Of a stretch of 64,000 nt of DNA, positions 11,745 through 23,084 are shown in pieces. The number at the start of each line of letters is the position of its first letter. Positions within the stretch are counted from its first letter, which is position 1. Origin of the DNA: Vespula vulgaris. Lineage: Eukaryota; Arthropoda; Insecta; Hymenoptera; Vespidae. The stretch is taken from NCBI RefSeq assembly GCF_905475345.1, contig NC_066588.1, positions 10,108,501 through 10,172,500 on the forward strand, given 5' to 3'. Under the pieces are notes generated by a model that saw only the letters and a list, made by a program, of their open reading frames with translations, made no database searches and was not told the origin of the DNA. The translations under genes and the position numbers were made by a program.

Positions 11745-14697
11745 CATCTGGACGAAAAAAATATGGGCGTAGAGGGCGCGACGAGCCCTTTCGAATGACC
11801 CCGGTCCGGTTGCTCCAGGTGCTATCGTTTCGGAGAAAAAATTGTTAAATGAAAATATTTTTTTCCTTTGTTACCTTTAAACCGTTATAACTCGGCTCCT
11901 ATTGGTCCGATCTGGACGAAAAAAATATGGTTGCAGAGGGTGTGAAGAACCCATTCCAATAACCCCGGTCCGGTTGCTCTAGGTGCTACCGTGTCGGAGA
12001 AAAATATTCTTAAATAAAAATATTTTTTTCCTTTTTTCCCTTTAAACAGGTATAACTCGGCTCCTACTGGTCCGATCTGGACGAAAAAAAAGGTCGTAGA
12101 GGACGCGAAGAACCCGTTCCAATGACCCCGGTTCGGTTGCTCCAGGTGCTATCGTTTCGGAGAAAAAATTGTTAAATAAAAATATTTTTTTCCTTTGTTA
12201 CCTTTGAACCGTTATAACTCGGCTCCTATTGGTCCGATCTGGACGAAGACAATATGGTCGTAGAGGATGCGAGGAACCGTTTCCAATGACCCCGGTCCGG
12301 TTGCTCTAGGTGCTACCGTGTCGGAGAAAAATATTCTTAAATAAAAATATTTTTTTCCTTTTTTCCCATTAAACAGGTGTAACTCGGCTCCTATTGGTCT
12401 CATCTGGACGAAAAAAATATGGGCGTAGAGGGCGCGACGAGCCCTTTCGAATGACCCCGGTCCGGTTGCTACAGGTTCTATCGTTTCGGAGAAAAAATTG
12501 TTAAATGAAAATATTTTTTTCCTTTGTTACCTTTAAACCGTTATAACTCGGCTCCTATTGGTCCGATCTGGACGAAAAAAATTTGGGCGTAGAGGGCGCG
12601 ACGAGCCCTTTCCAATGACCCCGGTCCTGTTCTCCTAGGTGCTATAGTTTCGGAGAAAAAAATTGTTAAAGAAAAATTTTTTTTTCCTTTGTTCCCTTTA
12701 AACCGTTATAACTCGGCTCCTATTGGTCTCATCTGGACGAAAAAAATATGGGCGTAGAGGGCGCGACGAGCCCTTTCGAATGACCCCGGTCCGGTTGCTC
12801 CAGGTGCTATCGTTTCGGAGAAAAAATTGTGAAATGAAAATATTTTTTTCCTTTGTTACCTTTAAACCGTTATAACTCGGCTCCTATTGGTCCGATCTGG
12901 ACGAAAAAAATATGGTTGCAGAGAGTGTGAAGAACCCATTCCAATAACCCCGGTCCGGTTGCTCTAGGTGCTACCGTGTCGGAGAAAAATATTCTTAAAT
13001 AAAAATATTTTTTTCCTTTTTTCCCTTTAAACAGGTATAACTCGGCTCCTACTGGTCCGATCTGGACGAAAAAAAAGGTCGTAGAGGACGCGAAGAACCC
13101 GTTCCAATGACCCCGGTTCGGTTGCTCCAGGTGCTATCGTTTCGGAGAAAAAATTGTTAAATAAAAATATTTTTTTCCTTTGTTACCTTTAAACCGTTAT
13201 AACTCGGCTCCTATTGGTCCGATCTGGACGAAGACAATATGGTCGTAGAGGATGCGAGGAACCCTTTCCAATGACCCCGGTCCGGTTGCTCTAGGTGCTA
13301 CCGTGTCGGAGAAAAATATTCTTAAATAAAAATATTTTTTTCCTTTTTTCCCATTAAACAGGTATAACTCGGCTCCTATTGGTCTCATCTGGACGAAAAA
13401 AATATGGGCGTAGAGGGCGCGACGAGCCCTTTCGAATGACCCCGGTCCGGTTGCTCCAGGTGCTATCGTTTCGGAGAAAAAATTGTTAAATGAAAATATT
13501 TTTTTCCTTTGTTACATTTAAACCGTTATAACTCGGCTCCTATTGGTCCGATCTGGACGAAAAAAATATGGTTGCAGAGGGTGTGAAGAACCCAATCCAA
13601 TAACCCCGGTCCGGTTGCTCTAGGTGCTACCGTGTCGGAGAAAAATATTCTTAAATAAAAATATTTTTTTCCTTTTTTCCCTTTAAACAGGTATAACTCG
13701 GCTCCTACTGGTCCGATCTGGACGAAAAAAAAGGTCGTAGAGGACGCGAAGAACCCGTTCCAATGACCCCGGTTCGGTTGCTCCAGGTGCTATCGTTTCG
13801 GAGAAAAAATTGTTAAATAAAAATATTTTTTTCCTTTGTTACCTTTAAACCGTTATAACTCGGCTCCTATTGGTCCGATCTGGACGAAGACAATATGGTC
13901 GTAGAGGATGCGAGGAACCCTTTCCAATGACCCCGGTCCGGTTGCTCTAGGTGCTACCGTGTCGGAGAAAAATATTCTTAAATAAAAATATTTTTTTCCT
14001 TTTTTCCCATTAAACAGGTATAACTCGGCTCCTATTGGTCTCATCAGGACGAAAAAAATATGGGCGTAGAGGGCGCGACGAGCCCTTTCGAATGACCCCG
14101 GTCCGGTTCTCCTACGTGCTATAGTTTTGGAGAAAAAAATTGTTAAAGAAAAATTTTTTTTTCCTTTGTTCCCTTTAAACCGTTATAACTCGGCTCCTGT
14201 TGGTCCGATCTGGACGAAAAAAATTTGGGCGTAGAGGGCGCGACGAGCCCTTTCCAATGACCCCGGTCCGGTTGCTCTAGGTGCTACCGTGTCGGAGAAA
14301 AATATTCTTAAATAAAAATATTTTTTTCCTTTTCTCCCTTTAAACAGGTATAACTCGGCTCCTACTGGTCCGATCTGGACGAAAAAAAAGGTCGTAGAGG
14401 ACGCGAAGAACCCGTTCCAATGACCCCGGTTCGGTTGCTCCAGGTGCTATCGTTTCGGAGAAAAAATTGTTAAATAAAAATATTTTTTTCCTTTGTTACA
14501 TTTAAACCGTTATAACTCGGCTCCTATTGGTCCGATCTGGACGAAGACAATATGGTCGTAGAGGATGCGAGGAACCCTTTCCAATGACCCCGGTCCGGTT
14601 GCTCTAGGTGCTACCGTGTCGGAGAAAAATATTCTTAAATAAATATATTTTTTTCCTTTTTTCCCATTAAACAGGTATAACTCGGCTCCTATTGGTC
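11745..14697 (+). repeat. Partial third superunit copy, then mixed R2/R3 monomers
   Basis: From 11,745 to about 12,300 the order matches the start of the two preceding superunits (about 3,041-3,599 and 6,982-7,540), then departs. The rest alternates R3-L2-R2 and R3-L3-R2 monomers, with R1 monomers at about 12,600-12,710 and 14,100-14,240. Local variants include GGTTGCTACAGGTTCTATCG at about 12,460 and ATTGTGAAATG at about 12,827. TCTCATCAGG first appears here (TCATCAGG at 14041); it marks the unit that is amplified next. No gene is present. Confidence 0.8.
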
Positions 14698-16012
14698 TCA
14701 TCAGGACGAAAAAAATATGGGCGTAGAGGCCGCGACGAGCCCTTTCGAATGACCCCGGTCCGGTTCTCCTACGTGCTATAGTTTTGGAGAAAAAAATTGT
14801 TAAAGAAAAATTTTTTTTTCCTTTGTTCCCTTTAAACCGTTATAACTCGGCTCCTGTTGGTCCGATCTGGACGAAAAAAATTTGGGCGTAGAGGGCGCGA
14901 CGAGCCCTTTCCAATGACCCCGGTCCTGTTCTCCTAGGTGCTATAGTTTAGGAGAAAAAAATTGTTAAAGACAAATTTTTTTTTCCTTTGTTCCCTATAA
15001 ACCGTTATAACTCGGCTCCTGTTGGTCCGATCTGGACGAAAAAAATTTGGGCGTAGAGGGCGTGACGAGCCCTTTCCAATGACCCCGGTCCGGTTCTCCT
15101 AGGTGCTATAGTTTCGGAGAAAAAAATTGTTAAAGAAAAATTTTTTTTCCTTTGTACCCTTTAAACCGTTATAACTCGGCTCCTATTGGTCCGATCTGGA
15201 CGAAAAAAATATGGGCGTAGAGGGCGCGACGAGCCATTTCCAATGACCCCGGTCCGGTTCTCTTGGGTGCTATAGTTTCGGAGAAAAAAATTGTTAAAGA
15301 AAAATTTTTGTTCCTTTGTTCCCTTTAAACCGTTATAACTCGGCTCTTATTGGTCCGATCTGGACGAAAAAAATATGGGCGTAGAGGGGGCGACGAGCCC
15401 TTTCCAGTGACCCCGGTCCGGTTCTCCTAGGTCCTATAGTTTCGGAGAAAAAAATTGTTAAAGAAAAATTTTTTTTTCCTTTGTTCCCTTTAAACCGTTA
15501 TAACTCGGCTCCTATTGGTCCTATCTGGACGGAAAAAATATGGTTGCAGAGGGTGTGAAGAACCCATTCCAATAACCCCGGTCCGGTTGCTCTAGGTGCT
15601 ACCGTGTCGGAGAAAAATATTCTTAAATAAAAATATTTTTTTCCTTTTTTCCCTTTAAACAGGTATAACTCGGCTCCTACTGGTCCGATCTGGACGAAAA
15701 AAAAGGTCGTAGAGGACGCGAAGAACCCGTTCCAATGACCCCGGTTCGGTTGCTCCAGGTGCTATCGTTTCGGAGAAAAAATTGTTAAATAAAAATATTT
15801 TTTTCCTTTGTTACATTTAAACCGTTATAACTCGGCTCCTATTGGTCCGATCTGGACGAAGACAATATGGTCGTAGAGGATGCGAGGAACCCTTTCCAAT
15901 GACCCCGGTCCGGTTGCTCTAGGTGCTACCGTGTCGGAGAAAAATATTCTTAAATAAAAATATTTTTTTCCTTTTTTCCCATTAAACAGGTATAACTCGG
16001 CTCCTATTGGTC
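14698..16012 (+). repeat. Higher-order repeat, 8-monomer unit, copy 1 (1,315 bp)
   Basis: The unit is anchored on TCATCAGG at 14698 and 16013. Its eight monomers are, in order: M1 TCATCAGG with CTACGTGCTATAGTTTTGG; M2 CTCCTGTTGG with TTTGGGCG and GGTCCTGTT; M3 GGGCGTGACG; M4 TTTGTACCC with GCCATTTCC and CTCTTGGG; M5 TTTTTGTTCC with CTCTTATTGG, TTCCAGTGACC and TAGGTCCTATAG; M6 CCTATCTGGACGG with GGTTGCAG and an R2 half; M7 CTACTGGTCC with AAAAAAAAGGTCG and an R3 half ending TTACATTTAAACC; M8 GAAGACAATATGG with an R2 half. Private changes in this copy include AGGCCGCGAC (14728) and TTAAAGACAAA at about 14,966. Confidence 0.9.
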
Positions 16013-17000
16013 TCATCAGGACGAAAAAAATATGGGCGTAGAGGGCGCGACGAGCCCTTTCGAATGACCCCGGTCCGGTTCTCCTACGTGCTATAGTTTT
16101 GGAGAAAAAAATTGTTAAAGAAAAATTTTTTTTTCCTTTGTTCCCTTTAAACCGTTATAACTCGGCTCCTGTTGGTCCGATCTGGACGAAAAAAATTTGG
16201 GCGTAGAGGGCGCGACGAGCCCTTTCCAATGACCCCGGTCCTGTTCTCCTAGGTGCTATAGTTTCGGAGAAAAAAATTGTTAAAGAAAAATTTTTTTTTC
16301 CTTTGTTCCCTTTAAACCGTTATAACTCGGCTCCTGTTGGTCCGATCTGGACGAAAAAAATTTGGGCGTAGAGGGCGTGACGAGCCCTTTCCAATGACCC
16401 CGGTCCGGTTCTCCTAGGTGCTATAGTTTCGGAGAAAAAAATTGTTAAAGAAAAATTTTTTTTCCTTTGTACCCTTTAAACCGTTATAACTCGGCTCCTA
16501 TTGGTCCGATCTGGACGAAAAAAATATGGGCGTAGAGGGCGCGACGAGCCATTTCCAATGACCCCGGTCCGGTTCTCTTGGGTGCTATAGTTTCGGAGAA
16601 AAAAATTGTTAAAGAAAAATTTTTGTTCCTTTGTTCCCTTTAAACCGTTATAACTCGGCTCTTATTGGTCCGATCTGGACGAAAAAAATATGGGCGTAGA
16701 GGGGGCGACGAGCCCTTTCCAGTGACCCCGGTCCGGTTCTCCTAGGTCCTATAGTTTCGGAGAAAAAAATTGTTAAAGAAAAATTTTTTTTTCCTTTGTT
16801 CCCTTTAAACCGTTATAACTCGGCTCCTATTGGTCCTATCTGGACGGAAAAAATATGGTTGCAGAGGGTGTGAAGAACCCATTCCAATAACCCCGGTCCG
16901 GTTGCTCTAGGTGCTACCGTGTCGGAGAAAAATATTCTTAAATAAAAATATTTTTTTCCTTTTTTCCCTTTAAACAGGTATAACTCGGCTCCTACTGGTC
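16013..17000 (+). repeat. Higher-order repeat, shortened 6-monomer unit (988 bp)
   Basis: Monomers M1 to M6 of the 8-monomer unit are present in order, with the GGGCGTGACG, TTTTTGTTCC, TTCCAGTGACC and TAGGTCCTATAG markers. M7 and M8 are missing as separate monomers. At 16,990-17,035 the left half of M7 (CTACTGGTCC) runs directly into the M1 sequence ATATGGGCGTAGAGGCCGCG, so the junction is a hybrid M7/M1 monomer of normal length. This is the expected product of an exchange in register between homologous monomers. The unit together with the preceding 8-monomer unit forms a 14-monomer, 2,303 bp repeat. Confidence 0.88.
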
Positions 17001-18315
17001 CGATCTGGACGAAAAAAATATGGGCGTAGAGGCCGCGACGAGCCCTTTCGAATGACCCCGGTCCGGTTCTCCTACGTGCTATAGTTTTGGAGAAAAAAAT
17101 TGTTAAAGAAAAATTTTTTTTTCCTTTGTTCCCTTTAAACCGTTATAACTCGGCTCCTGTTGGTCCGATCTGGACGAAAAAAATTTGGGCGTAGAGGGCG
17201 CGACGAGCCCTTTCCAATGACCCCGGTCCTGTTCTCCTAGGTGCTATAGTTTCGGAGAAAAAAATTGTTAAAGAAAAATTTTTTTTTCCTTTGTTCCCTT
17301 TAAACCGTTATAACTCGGCTCCTGTTGGTCCGATCTGGACGAAAAAAATTTGGGCGTAGAGGGCGTGACGAGCCCTTTCCAATGACCCCGGTCCGGTTCT
17401 CCTAGGTGCTATAGTTTCGGAGAAAAAAATTGTTAAAGAAAAATTTTTTTTCCTTTGTACCCTTTAAACCGTTATAACTCGGCTCCTATTGGTCCGATCT
17501 GGACGAAAAAAATATGGGCGTAGAGGGCGCGACGAGCCATTTCCAATGACCCCGGTCCGGTTCTCTTGGGTGCTATAGTTTCGGAGAAAAAAATTGTTAA
17601 AGAAAAATTTTTGTTCCTTTGTTCCCTTTAAACCGTTATAACTCGGCTCTTATTGGTCCGATCTGGACGAAAAAAATATGGGCGTAGAGGGGGCGACGAG
17701 CCCTTTCCAGTGACCCCGGTCCGGTTCTCCTAGGTCCTATAGTTTCGGAGAAAAAAATTGTTAAAGAAAAATTTTTTTTTCCTTTGTTCCCTTTAAACCG
17801 TTATAACTCGGCTCCTATTGGTCCTATCTGGACGGAAAAAATATGGTTGCAGAGGGTGTGAAGAACCCATTCCAATAACCCCGGTCCGGTTGCTCTAGGT
17901 GCTACCGTGTCGGAGAAAAATATTCTTAAATAAAAATATTTTTTTCCTTTTTTCCCTTTAAACAGGTATAACTCGGCTCCTACTGGTCCGATCTGGACGA
18001 AAAAAAAGGTCGTAGAGGACGCGAAGAACCCGTTCCAATGACCCCGGTTCGGTTGCTCCAGGTGCTATCGTTTCGGAGAAAAAATTGTTAAATAAAAATA
18101 TTTTTTTCCTTTGTTACATTTAAACCGTTATAACTCGGCTCCTATTGGTCCGATCTGGACGAAGACAATATGGTCGTAGAGGATGCGAGGAACCCTTTCC
18201 AATGACCCCGGTCCGGTTGCTCTAGGTGCTACCGTGTCGGAGAAAAATATTCTTAAATAAATATATTTTTTTCCTTTTTTCCCATTAAACAGGTATAACT
18301 CGGCTCCTATTGGTC
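17001..18315 (+). repeat. Higher-order repeat, 8-monomer unit, copy 2 (1,315 bp)
   Basis: The eight-monomer order M1 to M8 returns. AGGCCGCGAC (GGCCGCGACG at 17031) is shared with 14728, exactly 2,303 bp upstream, so this copy descends from the first 8-monomer unit as part of a 14-monomer duplication. M8 at about 18,128-18,316 carries TAAATATATTT, which it shares with 14,510-14,700 (offset 3,618 = 2,303 + 1,315) and not with 15,825-16,013. The copies therefore have mosaic ancestry, which suggests gene conversion or repeated exchange. Confidence 0.88.
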
Positions 18316-19303
18316 TCATCAGGACGAAAAAAATATGGGCGTAGAGGGCGCGACGAACCCTTTCGAATGACCCCGGTCAGGTTCTCCTACGTGCTATAGT
18401 TTTGGAGAAAAAAATTGTTAAAGAAAAATTTTTTTTTCCTTTGTTCCCTTTAAACCGTTATAACTCGGCTCCTGTTGGTCCGATCTGGACGAAAAAAATT
18501 TGGGCGTAGAGGGCGCGACGAGCCCTTTCCAATGACCCCGGTCCTGTTCTCCTAGGTGCTATAGTTTCGGAGAAAAAAATTGTTAAAGAAAAATTTTTTT
18601 TTCCTTTGTTCCCTTTAAACCGTTATAACTCGGCTCCTGTTGGTCCGATCTGGACGAAAGAAATTTGGGCGTAGAGGGCGTGACGAGCCCTTTCCAATGA
18701 CCCCGGTCCGGTTCTCCTAGGTGCTATAGTTTCGGAGAAAAAAATTGTTAAAGAAAAATTTTTTTTCCTTTGTACCCTTTAAACCGTTATAACTCGGCTC
18801 CTATTGGTCCGATCTGGACGAAAAAAATATGGGCGTAGAGGGCGCGACGAGCCATTTCCAATGACCCCGGTCCGGTTCTCTTGGGTGCTATAGTTTCGGA
18901 GAAAAAAATTGTTAAAGAAAAATTTTTTTTCCTTTGTTCCCTTTAAACCGTTATAACTCGGCTCTTATTGGTCCGATCTGGACGAAAAAAATATGGGCGT
19001 AGAGGGGGCGACGAGCCCTTTCCAGTGACCCCGGTCCGGTTCTCCTAGGTCCTATAGTTTCGGAGAAAAAAATTGTTAAAGAAAAATTTTTTTTTCCTTT
19101 GTTCCCTTTAAACCGTTATAACTCGGCTCCTATTGGTCCTATCTGGACGGAAAAAATATGGTTGCAGAGGGTGTGAAGAACCCATTCCAATAACCCCGGT
19201 CCGGTTGCTCTAGGTGCTACCGTGTCGGAGAAAAATATTCTTAAATAAAAATATTTTTTTCCTTTTTTCCCATTAAACAGGTATAACTCGGCTCCTATTG
19301 GTC
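18316..19303 (+). repeat. Higher-order repeat, second 6-monomer unit (988 bp)
   Basis: TCATCAGG at 18316 lies 2,303 bp after 16013 and begins another M1 to M6 series. GGGCGTGACG is at about 18,676, TTCCAGTGACC at about 19,020 and TAGGTCCTATAG at about 19,046. The TTTTTGTTCC marker of M5 has reverted to the common T8 form here. The last R2 half ends CCCATTAAACAGG rather than CCCTTTAAACAGG and is followed by TCATCTGG (19304), so the regular 8-6-8-6 series stops here. Confidence 0.85.
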
Positions 19304-20990
19304 TCATCTGGACGAAAAAAATATGGGCGTAGAGGGCGCGACGAGCCCTTTCGAATGACCCCGGTCCGGTTGCTCCAGGTGCTATCGTTTCGGAGAAAAA
19401 ATTGTTAAATAAAAATATTTTTTTCCTTTGTTACCTTTAAACCGTTATAACTCGGCTCCTATTGGTCCGATCTGGACGAAAAAAATAGGGTTGCAGAGGG
19501 TGTGAAGAACCCATTCCAATAACCCCGGTCCGGTTGCTCTAGGTGCTACCGTGTCGGTGAAAAATATTCTTAAATAAAAATATTTTTTTCCTTTTTTCCC
19601 TTTAAACAGGTATAACTCGGCTCCTACTGGTCCGATCTGGACGAAAAAAAAGGTCGTAGAGGACGCGAAGAACCCGTTCCAATGACCCCGGTCCGGTTGC
19701 TCCAGGTGCTATCGTTTCGGAGAAAAAATTGTTAAATAAAAATATTTTTTTCCTTTGTTACCTTTAAACCGTTATAACTCGGCTCCTATTGGTCCGATCT
19801 GGACGAAGACAATATGGTCGTAGAGGATGCGAGGAACCCTTTCCAATGACCCCGGTCCGGTTGCTCTAGGTGCTATAGTTTTGGAGAAAAATATTCTTAA
19901 ATAAAAATATTTTTTTCCTTTTTTCCCATTAAACAGGTATAACTCGGCTCCTATTGGTCTCATCTGGACGAAAAAAATATGGGCGTAGAGGGCGCGACGA
20001 ACCCTTTCGAATGACCCCGGTCCGGTTCTCCTAGGTACTATAGTTTTGGAGAAAAAAATTGTTAAAGAAAAATTTTTTTTTCCTTTGTTCCCTTTAAACC
20101 GTTATAACTCGGCTCCTGTTGGTCCGATCTGGACGAAAAAAATTTGGGCGTAGAGGGCGCGACGAGCCCTTTCCAATGACCCCGGTCCGGTTGCTCTAGG
20201 TGCTACCGTGTCGGAGAAAAATATTCTTAAATAAAAATATTTTTTTCCTTTTTTCCCATTAAACAGGTATAACTCGGCTCCTATTGGTCTCATCTGGACG
20301 AAAAAAATATGGGCGTAGAGGGCGCGACGAGCCCTTTCGAATGACCCCGGTCCGGTTGCTCCAGGTGCTATCGTTTCGGAGAAAAAATTGTTAAATGAAA
20401 ATATTTTTTTCCTTTGTTACCTTTAAACCGTTATAACTCGGCTCCTATTGGTCCGATCTGGAAAAAAAAAATATGGTTGCAGAGGGTGTGAAGAACCGAT
20501 TCCAATAACCCCGGTCCGGTTGCTCTAGGTGCTACCGTGTCGGAGAAAAATATTCTTAAATAAAAATATTTTTTTCCTTTTTTCCCTTTAAACAGGTATA
20601 ACTCGGCTCCTACTGGTCCGATCTGGACGAAAAAAAAGGTCGTAGAGGACGCGAAGAACCCGTTCCAATGACCCCGGTTCGGTTGCTCCAGGTGCTATCG
20701 TTTCGGAGAAAAAATTGTTAAATAAAAATATTTTTTTCCTTTGTTACCTTTAAACCGTTATAACTCGGCTCCTATTGGTCCGATCTGGACGAAGACAATA
20801 TGGTCGTAGAGGATGCGAGGAACCCTTTCCAATGACCCCGGTCCGGTTGCTCTAGGTGCTACCGTGTCGGAGAAAAATATTCTTAAATAAAAATATTTTT
20901 TTCCTTTTTTCCCATTAAACAGGTATAACTCGGCTCCTATTGGTCTCATCAGGACGAAAAAAATATGGGCGTAGAGGGCGCGACGAGCCC
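19304..20990 (+). repeat. Mixed R2/R3 zone bordering the homogeneous core
   Basis: R3-L3-R2-L4-R3-L2 monomers alternate. The block of about 18,720-20,100 corresponds to about 2,460-3,840 at a constant offset of 16,264 bp; anchors are CTCTTGGG at about 2,614/18,878, L3-R2 monomers at 2,852/19,116 and an unusual R2 monomer with GCTATAGTTTTGG at 3,508/19,772. Differences include ATAGGGTTGCAG at 19,487 and GGAAAAAAAAAATATGG at about 20,460 (CG lost next to the A tract). The last R2 monomer ends at about 20,950. No gene is present. Confidence 0.8.
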
Positions 20991-21149
20991 TTTCGAATGA
21001 CCCCAGTGCGGTTCTCCTACGTGCTATAGTTTTGAAGAAAAAAATTGTTAAAGAAAAATTTTTTTTTCCTTTGTTCCCTTTAAACCGTTATAACTCGGCT
21101 CCTCTTGGTCCGATCTGGACGAAAAAAATATGGGCGTAGAGGGCGCGAC

Positions 21150-22800
21150 GAGCCCTTTCCAATGACCCCGGTCCTGTTCTCCTAGGTGCTATAGTTTCGG
21201 AGAAAAAAATTGTTAAAGAAAAATTTTTTTTTCCTTTGTTCCCTTTAAACCGTTATAACTCGGCTCCTCTTGGTCCGATCTGGACGAAAAAAATATGGGC
21301 GTAGAGGGCGCGACGAGCCCTTTCCAATGACCCCGGTCCGGTTCTCCTAGGTGCTATAGTTTCGGAGAAAAAAATTGTTAAAGAAAAATTTTTTTTTCCT
21401 TTGTTCCCTTTAAACCGTTATAACTCGGCTCCTATTGGTCCGATCTGGACGAAAAAAATATGGGCGTAGAGGGCGCGTCGAGCCCTTTCCAATGACCCCG
21501 GTCCGGTTCTCCTAGGTGCTATAGTTTCGGAGAAAAAAATTGTTAAAGAAAAATTTTTTTTTCCTTTGTTCCCTTTAAACCGTTATAACTCGGCTCCTAT
21601 TGGTCCGATCTGGACGAAAAAAATATGGGCGTAGAGGGCGCGACGAGCCCTTTCCAATGGCCCCGGTCCGGTTCTCCTAGGTGCTATAGTTTCGGAGAAA
21701 AAAATTGTTAAAGAAAAATTTTTTTTTCCTTTGTTCCCTTTAAACCGTTATAACTCGGCTCCTATTGGTCCGATCTGGACGAAAAAAATATGGGCGTAGA
21801 GGGCGCGACGAGCCCTTTCCAATGGCCCCGGTCCGGTTCTCCTAGGTGCTATAGTTTCGGAGAAAAAAATTGTTAAAGAAAAATTTATTTTTCCTTTGTT
21901 CCCTTTAAACCGTTATAACTCGGCTCCTGTTGGTCCGATCTGGACGAAAAAAATTTGGGCGTAGAGGGCGCGACGAGCCCTTTCCAATGACCCCGGTCCT
22001 GTTCTCCTAGGTGCTATAGTTTCGGAGAAAAAAATTGTTAAAGAAAAATTTTTTTTTCCTTTGTTCCCTTTAAACCGTTATAACTCGGCTCCTCTTGGTC
22101 CGATCTGGACGAAAAAAATATGGGCGTAGAGGGCGCGACGAGCCCTTTCCAATGACCCCGGTCCGGTTCTCCTAGGTGCTATAGTTTCGGAGAAAAAAAT
22201 TGTTAAAGAAAAATTTTTTTTTCCTTTGTTCCCTTTAAACCGTTATAACTCGGCTCCTATTGGTCCGATCTGGACGAAAAAAATATGGGCGTAGAGGGCG
22301 CGTCGAGCCCTTTCCAATGACCCCGGTCCGGTTCTCCTAGGTGCTATAGTTTCGGAGAAAAAAATTGTTAAAGAAAAATTTTTTTTTCCTTTGTTCCCTT
22401 TAAACCGTTATAACTCGGCTCCTATTGGTCCGATCTGGACGAAAAAAATATGGGCGTAGAGGGCGCGACGAGCCCTTTCCAATGGCCCCGGTCCGGTTCT
22501 CCTAGGTGCTATAGTTTCGGAGAAAAAAATTGTTAAAGAAAAATTTTTTTTTCCTTTGTTCCCTTTAAACCGATATAACTCGGCTCCTATTGGTCCGATC
22601 TGGACGAAAAAAATATGGGCGTAGAGGGCGCGACGAGCCCTTTCCAATGGCCCCGGTCCGGTTCTCCTAGGTGCTATAGTTTCGGAGAAAAAAATTGTTA
22701 AAGAAAAATTTTTTTTTCCTTTGTTCCCTTTAAACCGTTATAACTCGGCTCCTATTGGTCCGATCTGGACGAAAAAAATATGGGCGTAGAGGGCGCGACG
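21150..22800 (+). repeat. Tandem 5-monomer higher-order repeat (825 bp period)
   Basis: Private variants recur exactly 825 bp (5 x 165) apart: GTCCTGTTCTCC at 21171 and 21996, CCTCTTGG at 21266 and 22091, GCGCGTCGAGCCC at 21473 and 22298, and CCAATGGCCCCGG at about 21,824 and 22,649. Copy 1 alone has AAATTTATTTTTCC at about 21,882, and copy 2 alone has CCGATATAAC at about 22,570. The copies are otherwise nearly identical, indicating a recent duplication. Confidence 0.9.
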
Positions 22801-23084
22801 AGCCCTTTCCAATGACCCCGGTCCGGTTCTCCTAGGTGCTATAGTTTCGGAGAAAAAAATTGTTAAAGAAAAATTTTTTTTTCCTTTGTTCCCTTTAAAC
22901 CGTTATAACTCGGCTCCTATTGGTCCGATCTGGACGAAAAAAATATGGGCGTAGAGGGCGCGACGAGCCCTTTCCAATGACCCCGGTCCGGTTCTCCTAG
23001 GTGCTATAGTTTCGGAGAAAAAAATTGTTAAAGAAAAATTTTTTTTTCCTTTGTTCCCTTTAAACCGTTATAACTCGGCTCCTA

